Source: Chlamydiia bacterium
GTDB taxonomy: Bacteria; Chlamydiota; Chlamydiia; Chlamydiales; JAAZZY01
Assembly (NCBI GenBank): GCA_014239035.1
Contig: JAAZZY010000061.1
Coordinates: 1-9,914 of the forward strand
Reading direction: 5' to 3'
DNA: 9,914 nucleotides
In this document: piece after piece, positions 1 to 6,732 of the stretch
Layout: the number at the start of each line of letters is the position of its first letter
Numbering within the stretch: the first letter of the stretch is position 1
The notes under the pieces: generated by a model
Told to the model about the DNA's origin: nothing
The model's database searches: none
What the model saw: only the letters and a program-made list of their open reading frames with translations
Made by a program: the position numbers and the translations under genes

Positions 1-120
1 ACCTACCTCGCGAGCGACGCGTATGACTTCATCCGCAAAGCTACCGAGCTGATCAACCATCGTGTTAATCGTATTTTTGAGTTCCAGGATTTCACCCTTT
101 GCCTCAATAGTAATCTTTTT
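1..120 (-). other. HAMP-repeat segment of a Nik1-type hybrid histidine kinase, joined to the glycosyltransferase frame
   Basis: About 38 residues match the highly conserved HAMP/linker repeat of group III hybrid histidine kinases: EAKGEILELKNTINTMVDQL followed by SFADEV, VAREVG. In those kinases this unit recurs in tandem and relays osmotic or cell-wall signals to the kinase core. A hand count gives 53 G+C in positions 1-110 (about 48%; 33 of 60 in the first 60) against 40 of 120 (33%) in positions 121-240, so composition changes where the protein family changes. The identification of the domain is from memory of the family and is strong. Its presence here in the same frame as a glycosyltransferase is unexpected. 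Confidence 0.75.
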
Positions 121-876
121 AGAAAGGTCAAGTTTCTCAGCTAATGTTTCATATTTTTTCTCGTTCTTATCTTGTCCTACTACCATGAGATGAAAATCCC
201 ATGAAGAAAACGTAGAGAGTGTCTCTAAAATAAGTTTAAGACCCTTTCTCTTATAATTGTTTCCGATAAAGAGTAGCTTTGAGCCCCTCTCTTCAAGGCC
301 TAAATTTTGTAAACTTTGAAGCTTCGAGTGCTGATTAAAAGCGAACTTTTCAAAGTCCACCCCATTATGCACCACCTGAATTTTCTGAGAGTCTACTTGA
401 TAGGTTTTTAGCAGATCTTCTTTGACCATCTTAGAATTTGTGAACAGAGTCTGTAAGCTTGGACTATTAAAAAGAGTTTGCTCTTTTTTTAAAATGAGCC
501 TCTCTTTGGGATTGATTTTAGAGATAAGTTTGCTCAGAAGGCCTTTACATTTTTGCTTTAAAAAAGTTTTATGTAGCCCATTACCAGCTCTATAGTGAGT
601 TTGAAAGCTATTTCGATCGAGGCCAAATACAATGTCATAGGAATGCTTTTCTAGCCACTTTTGAGCCGCTTTATCAAAAAAATGTACAGCTTGGATATTT
701 AAACTTGGATGGGCGCCAAGTGAAACAACTTCGACATTTGGAATGTCAATTACGCTGTCAGTTGTTAGCAGAGTTGTGTGCGCTCCTTTTTGAGCAAAGC
801 TCTTAGCAATCGCTACAGCATAGCGCTCCAATCCGCCAAGATGTTTGACTCTACTTTTTAAGACGATTATCCGCAT
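1..876 (-). CDS. WaaG-like GT4 glycosyltransferase N-terminal half fused in frame to histidine-kinase HAMP sequence (partial, runs off window)
   Basis: The reading frame is open from an ATG at 876 to the window edge (292 codons, no stop). Residues 1-254 look like the N-terminal part of a GT-B family 4 sugar transferase of the WaaG/RfaG type, which adds a hexose to the lipopolysaccharide core at the inner membrane. Visible marks are the acceptor-side GGLERY motif (14-19), HNGVD (170-174), FIGNNYKRKGL (203-213) and VVGQDK (232-237). From about residue 255 the protein becomes a HAMP/linker repeat of Nik1-type hybrid histidine kinases (ITIEAKGEILELKN, then VAREVG at the edge). The donor-sugar half with its EX7E motif is therefore absent, so the encoded protein should not be a working glycosyltransferase. 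The start lies inside the 3' end of cdaR (26-base overlap) with no clear ribosome site, so translational coupling is likely. Whether the junction is biological or an assembly chimera is undecided. Confidence 0.8.
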   Translation of the reverse strand, partial: MRIIVLKSRVKHLGGLERYAVAIAKSFAQKGAHTTLLTTDSVIDIPNVEVVSLGAHPSLNIQAVHFFDKAAQKWLEKHSYDIVFGLDRNSFQTHYRAGNGLHKTFLKQKCKGLLSKLISKINPKERLILKKEQTLFNSPSLQTLFTNSKMVKEDLLKTYQVDSQKIQVVHNGVDFEKFAFNQHSKLQSLQNLGLEERGSKLLFIGNNYKRKGLKLILETLSTFSSWDFHLMVVGQDKNEKKYETLAEKLDLSKKITIEAKGEILELKNTINTMVDQLGSFADEVIRVAREVG

Positions 877-1306
877 CAAGTTTTACTTTGTTTTGTTCAT
901 TCATAGAAACGACAAAAGGCTTATGGCAGATTGAACGAATGTAAGGATAGGGGTTGACGAGCTTATTGAGAAATACAATCTGGTTTTTGTTGACAATGGC
1001 CACCCAGTTCTTGTCTTTATTGTGAGCATTTAAAACTACCTGAATGTCATCTTGGGATAAATCATCCAAAAACTTTTTCTGCCCTTCTATTTTTAATGAG
1101 ATACGTTTTTCTAAAAATCCTTCGCTTGTCAAACCTTGAATATACATCCCCTTAGGGACATTTGCTACACGTACTCGCACATTTTTATAATTCTTCGTGG
1201 TAATTAAAGAATGATTGACTAGAAGCCAAATAATTATTGCAAGAACGAGGGCAATAAGCTTGCGCTGCCAGTTTTCAATAAAAATGGTAGTAAATAGCTT
1301 TCTCAT
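851..1306 (-). CDS. cdaR: YbbR-domain protein, c-di-AMP cyclase regulator CdaR
   Basis: CdaR/YbbR proteins sit in the inner membrane, bind the diadenylate cyclase DacA/CdaA and modulate c-di-AMP synthesis. This 151-residue protein has one N-terminal membrane helix (about residues 16-33, LIALVLAIIIWLLV) preceded by the conserved NWQRKL, then a single extracytoplasmic YbbR-like beta domain (about 38-112, containing VRVRVANVP). Firmicute CdaR proteins carry three or four YbbR domains, so this is a minimal version, as I would expect for the chlamydial CT011 homologue. The ATG overlaps the dacA stop as ATGA, the classic arrangement for translational coupling and fixed stoichiometry with its partner. 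The last 26 bases overlap the glycosyltransferase start. The family call rests mainly on the membrane/NWxRKL signature and the dacA linkage. Confidence 0.85.
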   Translation of the reverse strand: MRKLFTTIFIENWQRKLIALVLAIIIWLLVNHSLITTKNYKNVRVRVANVPKGMYIQGLTSEGFLEKRISLKIEGQKKFLDDLSQDDIQVVLNAHNKDKNWVAIVNKNQIVFLNKLVNPYPYIRSICHKPFVVSMNEQNKVKLDADNRLKK

Positions 1307-2100
1307 CGTTTAGCCCATTTTAAAGGGTTGAACCTTGTTTGCACACTCATTTTAGGGGGATTGAACACACTACGAATGATCCCTTTAAAGCGGTCCATTT
1401 TAATACCCCTAGTCATGATTCCATCTCTTGCAATAGACACCTTTCCAGTTTCTTCTGAGACCAAAATCACAAGAGCATCGGTAATCTGGCTCAAACCAAG
1501 ACCTGCTCTGTGGCGTGTTCCCATAGATTTGGTAAGCTGAGAGCTATCTTCTGCAAGTGGTAATATTGTCGCAGCAGATACGATTGAATTGTCGCGAATA
1601 ATAATGGCTCCATCATGAAGGGGCGTAGTCGTCACAAAAATAGATTCTAAGAGCTCAGAGGTAAAACGTGCATTTAAAAGAACAGATCTGTTCGCAAATT
1701 CATCTAATGAATCTTGGTTTTCAATGAGTATTAAACAACCCACTCTCTTTTCGCTCATCTTATAAATAGATGAAGCTAAACTATCTAAGAATTTATCAAA
1801 CTCATTGATATTACGTCCTCTGCGCCCTTTTACACTGAGCTTGGAGATAGCAAGTCTCAGTTCTGGCTGAAAGATGATGATCGCTGCCAAGACAGAAACA
1901 TTGGCAATGTGGGACATAATTTTCTTTAAGACAGGAAGATTTAAATAGGCTACAACACCAAAGGCAATTAAGAAGACTACAAAGCCAAGCATGAGATCAA
2001 TAGTGCGAGTATTCCAGAAAAATGACAGAAGCCAATTTAATGCAATCGCTATGATTATGATCTCAATGATCGGAATGTATATGTGTGCTGTCTCTATCAA
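1303..2100 (-). CDS. dacA: Diadenylate cyclase DacA/CdaA (YbbP), c-di-AMP synthase
   Basis: Condenses two ATP to cyclic di-AMP, a second messenger controlling osmotic and envelope homeostasis; the chlamydial enzyme (CT012) makes the c-di-AMP that triggers host STING. The 265-residue protein has three N-terminal membrane segments (about 8-28, 33-53, 62-77) and then a DAC domain. The signature motifs are intact: FQPELR (77-82), LHDGA (161-165, metal-binding DGA) and GTRHRAG (194-200, ATP-binding RHR). The catalytic domain should therefore be active. The assigned start is a TTG at 2100-2098. No ATG, GTG or other TTG precedes the first membrane helix in frame, and the sequence from IPIIEI onward fits the family N-terminus, so TTG is the best choice despite a weak ribosome site. 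The 5' end overlaps folP by 38 bases and the 3' end overlaps cdaR by 4, giving one transcription unit. Confidence 0.92.
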   Translation of the reverse strand: MIETAHIYIPIIEIIIIAIALNWLLSFFWNTRTIDLMLGFVVFLIAFGVVAYLNLPVLKKIMSHIANVSVLAAIIIFQPELRLAISKLSVKGRRGRNINEFDKFLDSLASSIYKMSEKRVGCLILIENQDSLDEFANRSVLLNARFTSELLESIFVTTTPLHDGAIIIRDNSIVSAATILPLAEDSSQLTKSMGTRHRAGLGLSQITDALVILVSEETGKVSIARDGIMTRGIKMDRFKGIIRSVFNPPKMSVQTRFNPLKWAKR

Positions 2101-2923
2101 TTTCTTTTATTTTTTGCCTGCTTGATATTAACTTATCTAGCAGTTGAATCATTTCTTTATGCTCTTTTACGTCATGAACACGAAGCATATCAACATAGGG
2201 ATAAACATATGTGCTCACCGCAATTGTTGCACTTAAGCTCTCTTGAGGTTTTACTTTCAGTGTTTTATATATAAAACTTTTTCTCGATAACCCTATTAGC
2301 AGAGGAGAATTAAGTGCCCTAAACTTATCCAGATTGTGCAGAATTTCAAAATTATCATCAAGGCTTTTCCCAAAGCCTATACCAGGATCTAAATAAATCT
2401 GATTTTTATCAATTCCTTCTTGGGCGCAAAGCTCTGCTTGTTTCTTTAAAAACCGCATTATTTCCTGAACAACACCTTCAGGATAGGAAGGGGCTGTTTG
2501 CATATCCTGAGGGGTTTTCTGCATATGCATGATGCAAATGGGAACTCGGTAGGCCTTAGCAAGCTCTCTCATTTTTTTATTTCTAAATCCATAGATATCG
2601 TTGAGAAAGTTTGCTCCTTCATCAAGAGCTACTTGTGCAACCTCAGGGTTAAAAGTGTCGATTGAAATGGGGGTGGTGATTTCCTTTTTGAGAGCTTTGA
2701 TTACCGGTTGTATCCTCTTGATTTCTTCTTCAATAGTTGGAGGAGGAAATGTTGAAAAAGGATTAGTGGCGTATCCTCCAACATCTATAATATCAGCTCC
2801 TTGGGAGGCGATCTCTATTCCTTGTGCGATAGCGTTAGATGAGTCAAGATATTTTCCGGGCTGAAAATAGGAATTGGGAGTCACATTTAAAACCCCCATA
2901 ACGAGCGGTGTTTTTTTTCTCAT
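2063..2923 (-). CDS. folP: Dihydropteroate synthase (FolP), with unusual substrate loops
   Basis: DHPS joins p-aminobenzoate to dihydropterin pyrophosphate in folate synthesis and is the sulfonamide target. The 286-residue TIM barrel shows GVLNVTP (10-16), GADIIDVGG (42-50), SIDTF (87-91), NDIYG (108-112), MHMQ (132-135), DPGIGFGK (179-186), GLSRKSF (211-217) and RVHDV (248-252). The pterin pocket therefore looks intact. Two flexible loops that close over pyrophosphate and pABA deviate: family TPDSFSDGG is TPNSYFQPG, and family GGESTRPG is GGYATNPF. The start chosen is ATG at 2923, behind AAGAGGA at a good distance. An ATG ten codons upstream (2953) would add residues outside the fold and has a poorer site. 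It is first in the minus-strand operon. No folK domain is fused, unlike the FolKP arrangement in Chlamydiaceae. It could be a second, diverged DHPS paralogue. Confidence 0.88.
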   Translation of the reverse strand: MRKKTPLVMGVLNVTPNSYFQPGKYLDSSNAIAQGIEIASQGADIIDVGGYATNPFSTFPPPTIEEEIKRIQPVIKALKKEITTPISIDTFNPEVAQVALDEGANFLNDIYGFRNKKMRELAKAYRVPICIMHMQKTPQDMQTAPSYPEGVVQEIMRFLKKQAELCAQEGIDKNQIYLDPGIGFGKSLDDNFEILHNLDKFRALNSPLLIGLSRKSFIYKTLKVKPQESLSATIAVSTYVYPYVDMLRVHDVKEHKEMIQLLDKLISSRQKIKEIDRDSTHIHSDH

Positions 2924-3003
2924 ATGAAGTCCTCTTCGCAGGGAGGGTAACATAGGGTAATTGTTAGATGCTAGAGCCTTTATTAAAAAAATTTTAAAGA
3001 TAT

Positions 3004-3032
3004 TTGGAAAAAAATGTGTTTGCGGGTATGGT
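3004..3032 (+). promoter_or_regulatory. Possible sigma-70 promoter for cydAB-porin operon
   Basis: TTGGAA (3004-3009), a 17-base spacer and TATGGT (3027-3032) sit 25 bases before the cydA ATG. Each hexamer matches four of six consensus bases. The predicted start near 3039 would give a leader of about 18 bases, similar to the stronger promoters elsewhere in this window. No clear FNR or ArcA operator was seen. Confidence 0.35.
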
Positions 3033-3056
3033 AAAAAAAATTTTAGGAGATCAAAG

Positions 3057-4457
3057 ATGGCAGATGTTGTAACTTTATCAAGGATCCAATTTGCGGTACA
3101 TATAGGTTTTCATTATTTATTCCCGCCTATGACGATTGGATTAAGCTTCTATATTGTTATTATTGAAGGTCTCTATCTTATTACAAAGAAAAAAATCTAC
3201 GAAAGAATGGCACGGTTTTGGGTAAAAATCTTCGGTTTGATTTTTGCACTTGGTATAGCAACAGGGGTGGTTAATGTCTTTGGAATGGGAACCAACTGGG
3301 CAAGATTTTCCTATTATGTGGGGGATGTTTTTGGAGCTCTTTTAGGTGCAGAAGGTATCTTTGCCTTTACGCTAGAAGCTGGATTTTTAGGGATGCTATT
3401 ATTTGGCTGGGATAGGCTTAGTTCAAAGGTACACTTTTTTGCTTGTTGTATGGTAGCTCTAGGGGCACACTTTAGCGCAACATGGATTGTATTTGCAAAC
3501 TCATGGATGCAGACCCCAGCAGGATTTCAATTAACTGGACAAGGCCTTTCTCAACACGCTGTCCTAACAAGTTTTTGGCATGCGGTCTTTAATCCTACTT
3601 CCTTGGTTCGTCTGGGACATGTTTTACTAGGATGTTGGCTAACAGGAACATTCTTGATTTTAAGTGTAGCTGCTTACTACACACTTAAAAAGAGGCATAC
3701 AGAATTTGCTCGAAAGACTCTTCATTTAGGACTCTGTTTTGGAACTATTTTTGTTTGTCTTCAATTGTGGTCTGCTGATTCAAGTGGACGTGCTGCAGCT
3801 AAATATCAACCGGCAAAGATAGCAGCCTTAGAGGGTGTTTATGACACAGTACCTAGCACGGCTTTTACAGTCTTTGGTTGGTCGAACCCCAAAACAAAAA
3901 AAACATCAGGCCTCAAGATTCAGGGACTTCTAAGTCTTCTAGTGCATCACAATTCGACTGAGCCTGTTTTAGGTTTAGACCAAATTCCAAAACAAGATTG
4001 GCCTGAAGCTATTTCTACACTTTTTTTAACCTATCGCTGGATGATCTACATGTGGGGATGGATGTTGTTGATGATGGCATGGGGGATAACGCTACTTTTC
4101 AGAAAACGTCTTGAAAAAAGCAAGTTTTATTTAAAGCTGTTAGTCTTTTCTATTGTTGCACCAATCTCTGCTAACCTTGTAGGATGGTGTTGCGCGGAAA
4201 TGGGACGCCAGCCTTGGGTTGTATACGGTCTTTTAAGAACACAAGATGCCATTTCTAGGTCCATTGTGGCAAGCCAAGTGTGGAGTTCATTAATCATGTT
4301 TATCTCCAGTTTTTCACTCTTACTCGTTCTTTTTCTTTATTTGCTGAACAGTAAAATTAAATATGGCCCTGAAGATATAGAACACGATATAGACCCTTAC
4401 AGAGACCCGTATAAGGGAAGAGAGTCTAAGAAAACCCCAAAGAGGCATAAAGTATGA
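3057..4457 (+). CDS. cydA: Cytochrome bd ubiquinol oxidase subunit I (CydA)
   Basis: Haem-bearing subunit of the cytochrome bd quinol oxidase, which reduces oxygen to water with high affinity at the inner membrane. The 466-residue protein keeps the key residues in E. coli order: H19 (haem b595 ligand), E99 and E107 (proton path and haem d region), H188 (b558 ligand, counterpart of E. coli H186), K254 and E259 in the quinol-binding Q-loop (QPAKIAALEG), and M382 in EMGRQPW (b558 ligand). At 466 residues against 522 in E. coli it has the short Q-loop form. The start is ATG 3057 (MADVVTLSRIQFA), preceded by TAGGAGA at 3044-3050. The frame is open back to an ATG at 2961, but that extension is basic, unlike any CydA, and lacks a ribosome site. 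The stop overlaps the cydB start by four bases (ATGA). Confidence 0.96.
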   Translation: MADVVTLSRIQFAVHIGFHYLFPPMTIGLSFYIVIIEGLYLITKKKIYERMARFWVKIFGLIFALGIATGVVNVFGMGTNWARFSYYVGDVFGALLGAEGIFAFTLEAGFLGMLLFGWDRLSSKVHFFACCMVALGAHFSATWIVFANSWMQTPAGFQLTGQGLSQHAVLTSFWHAVFNPTSLVRLGHVLLGCWLTGTFLILSVAAYYTLKKRHTEFARKTLHLGLCFGTIFVCLQLWSADSSGRAAAKYQPAKIAALEGVYDTVPSTAFTVFGWSNPKTKKTSGLKIQGLLSLLVHHNSTEPVLGLDQIPKQDWPEAISTLFLTYRWMIYMWGWMLLMMAWGITLLFRKRLEKSKFYLKLLVFSIVAPISANLVGWCCAEMGRQPWVVYGLLRTQDAISRSIVASQVWSSLIMFISSFSLLLVLFLYLLNSKIKYGPEDIEHDIDPYRDPYKGRESKKTPKRHKV

Positions 4458-5479
4458 GAGTCGAATTTTTAGAAATTTTTTGGTACTGCATTATTTTTGC
4501 AGCCCTTTTTGCCTTTGCTGCATTAGATGGTTTTGATTTAGGTGTGGGGATATTACATCCACTAGCTAGAAAAGATGAAGACCGCAGAGTCTTTTTAAAT
4601 TCAATAGGCCCTGTCTGGGATGGGAATGCTGTTTGGCTTGTCATTGTGGCTGGAGGGCTCTTTGCAGGCTTTCCTCAGGTTTTTGCTACACTTTTTTCTT
4701 CACTTTACGATCTGATGATCATTTTAATTGGAGGGATTATGTTTCGGGCTGTTGCCATAGAATTTAGGAGTAAACAAAAGTCTAAGGCTTGGAGAATAAT
4801 ATGGGACTATGCCTTCTTCTTAGGCAGCCTAACTATGTCATTGGCTGTCGGTTTTATTTTAGCCAATATCATTACAGGCATACCTATAGATGCAGATGGT
4901 GTTTTCCAGGGCAACTTTACAACCTTTTTTAACTTTTATACGATAGTGTTTGCAATTAGCGTCGTTGCCTTATTTATGATGCACGGCTTGATTTTCTTGC
5001 TCATGAAAACAGAGCCCCCACTTCGCCAGCATTTGCGACGTTGGGCCTTTCCAATGATTTTTTTCTTTATTTTATCTACAGCAATTTTAACGTTGAGTAC
5101 CTGGTTTTTACATCCACATATGACCTACATATTTAGACAAAAGTCATGGATGCTCTCTATTGCTGGACTTGGGATTTTTTTTACCCTTTTAATTGTTCGA
5201 GATGTCTTCTTTGGTCATATGGGGCGTGCCTTTATATGGTCAAGTGGGGTGGTGTTGGTTTTATTTTCGTTATGCGCGTTGGGTAAATTTCCAACACTTG
5301 TTCATTCCTCGATTAATGCAAGTCATGATTTAACAATCTACAATGCTCGCTCCTCACAAATTACATTGAAAGTTCTTTTCTATATTGTCGTCATCGGCCT
5401 GCCCTTTGTTTTGGCCTACAGCGTGTGGCTCTACAGATCTTTTAGAGGAAAGGTTGTTGTAGACTCACACAGTTACTAA
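4454..5479 (+). CDS. cydB: Cytochrome bd ubiquinol oxidase subunit II (CydB)
   Basis: Haem-free partner of CydA in the cytochrome bd oxidase, a multi-helix inner-membrane protein that stabilises the complex. The 341-residue protein (E. coli about 379) begins with the family N-terminal helix and shows ALDGFDLGVGIL (23-34) and GPVWDGNAVWLV (52-63). The family version of the latter usually has Q or E where A59 stands, a mild variation whose effect is unknown. About eight hydrophobic helices follow. It is translationally coupled to cydA through ATGA. A porin gene begins 11 bases after its stop, so the three genes are very probably cotranscribed. No small cydX-like reading frame lies between cydB and the porin. 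Confidence 0.95.
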   Translation: MRVEFLEIFWYCIIFAALFAFAALDGFDLGVGILHPLARKDEDRRVFLNSIGPVWDGNAVWLVIVAGGLFAGFPQVFATLFSSLYDLMIILIGGIMFRAVAIEFRSKQKSKAWRIIWDYAFFLGSLTMSLAVGFILANIITGIPIDADGVFQGNFTTFFNFYTIVFAISVVALFMMHGLIFLLMKTEPPLRQHLRRWAFPMIFFFILSTAILTLSTWFLHPHMTYIFRQKSWMLSIAGLGIFFTLLIVRDVFFGHMGRAFIWSSGVVLVLFSLCALGKFPTLVHSSINASHDLTIYNARSSQITLKVLFYIVVIGLPFVLAYSVWLYRSFRGKVVVDSHSY

Positions 5480-5490
5480 GGTGATATGAA

Positions 5491-6732
5491 ATGAAATGCA
5501 GATGGCTTTTTTTATGCATTTTAGTGTTTTGTCCAGTTCTTATATTTCCTATAGCTTTTGATCTTAAAAGTCCTATTTGGGAAAGCGATCAGAAGGCTGA
5601 TATATGGGGCTTCCGCAAAAAAATGGGGGAGCATGGGATCTATTTATTGCCAAGTTATATTCAGGATTTAGACTGGCCAACAACTGGAGGATTTAGAACC
5701 ACAGATTACCCCCTATATTTATTTCTATTTTCATTGGAGCTTGGGGTTAATTTTGAAAAGCTAATGGGAGCTAAAGGAACTTTAGGTTATTTAAATTTCT
5801 TAGTTCATAATGGACGGCTGCCTACTCGTGATTTTGTTCAAGATTTCCAGGGGTTTGATAATTTAGAAGCTTTTCCTCTTGTACAGCTTGCTGAACTGTG
5901 GCTAGAGAAAGATTTTTTCGGAGATATCTGTGATGTACGCGTCGGGAAAATTGATGTTTTCGGCGTATTTATTTACACCCCTTTTGCACAAACTCTAATA
6001 AATAACTCCTTTTCTCAGTTCCCTACAATTTTAGGGAACCCTACTTACCCATCCCCAGAAGTAGGTGTCATTTTAAATGTTAGGCCAAGCAATTGGTTGA
6101 CGTTAAGAGCATCTATTTTTGATGGGTCTAATGCTCAGGGTGTACGTACAGGAAATCTGGGGGCAAAACTTTTTTTCCAAAATTTAGGCAAGCACCTTTT
6201 ATTCTTGAATGAATTAAACTTTATGTGGGCTAAAGATCGCTATTTTGGGGAATTGATCATGGGCTTCTGGGGTTTTAATGGGCGGTTAAATAACTTTAGT
6301 GGTGGAGCCTCTGGAAAAGCAGTAGGGCCTTTTGTCTCTCTTAGTCAAACAATTTGGAAGCAAAGAGATCTTAAAATTCATACAAGCAAAGCGTTTAAAC
6401 CATCTGTTGTTGGAGCTTTTTCGCAGTGGGGCTATGCCAATCAAAAAATTGCAGATGCTAAATTTTTTCTCTCTGGAGGATTAAGCTATGAGAATATTGT
6501 GAAGAAATTTGACAGTGATTCTATGAGCCTTGGAGCTACAACTGTTTATTTCACTCAAAGCATAGGCTCTCCATATACACAGTCTTTTGAAACAGCACTA
6601 GAGGCAACTTATCAGTTTGTTTTTTTTAAGACGGTGTCGATTCAGCCAGATCTTCAGTGGATCATTCAACCAGGGGGGCAAGGCAGGCGCAATGCACTCG
6701 TGGCCTCACTTAGAATCAATGTAAGTATTTAA
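5491..6732 (+). CDS. OprB-family carbohydrate porin (outer membrane beta barrel)
   Basis: OprB-type porins are beta-barrel channels for sugars and other small solutes across the outer membrane. The 413-residue precursor has a signal peptide (residues 1-22, hydrophobic core 5-20, likely cleavage after PIA). An aromatic-rich barrel follows, with alternating strands and family-type segments: GVNFEKLMGAKGT (about 84-96), VRVGKID (about 149-155) and the C-terminal QPDLQWIIQPGG, then ALVASLRINVSI. The last residue is Ile instead of the usual aromatic. The ATG at 5491 follows AAGGTG (5478-5483), which overlaps the cydB stop, so it belongs to the cydAB operon. The solute is unknown. The family call is from the C-terminal strand pattern and overall layout; another 16-18-strand porin family is possible but less likely. 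Confidence 0.8.
   Translation: MKCRWLFLCILVFCPVLIFPIAFDLKSPIWESDQKADIWGFRKKMGEHGIYLLPSYIQDLDWPTTGGFRTTDYPLYLFLFSLELGVNFEKLMGAKGTLGYLNFLVHNGRLPTRDFVQDFQGFDNLEAFPLVQLAELWLEKDFFGDICDVRVGKIDVFGVFIYTPFAQTLINNSFSQFPTILGNPTYPSPEVGVILNVRPSNWLTLRASIFDGSNAQGVRTGNLGAKLFFQNLGKHLLFLNELNFMWAKDRYFGELIMGFWGFNGRLNNFSGGASGKAVGPFVSLSQTIWKQRDLKIHTSKAFKPSVVGAFSQWGYANQKIADAKFFLSGGLSYENIVKKFDSDSMSLGATTVYFTQSIGSPYTQSFETALEATYQFVFFKTVSIQPDLQWIIQPGGQGRRNALVASLRINVSI

Noticed and set aside
1328..2864. Plus-strand open frames opposite dacA and folP
   Set aside because: They are shadows of well-supported genes; their translations have no domain features.
2924..2953. Longer folP from ATG 2953
   Set aside because: It adds ten residues outside the DHPS fold; ATG 2923 has a well-placed AAGAGGA.
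2961..3056. N-terminal extension of CydA from ATG 2961
   Set aside because: The extra 32 residues are basic and unlike the family start, no ribosome site precedes 2961, and ATG 3057 has TAGGAGA and the exact family N-terminus.
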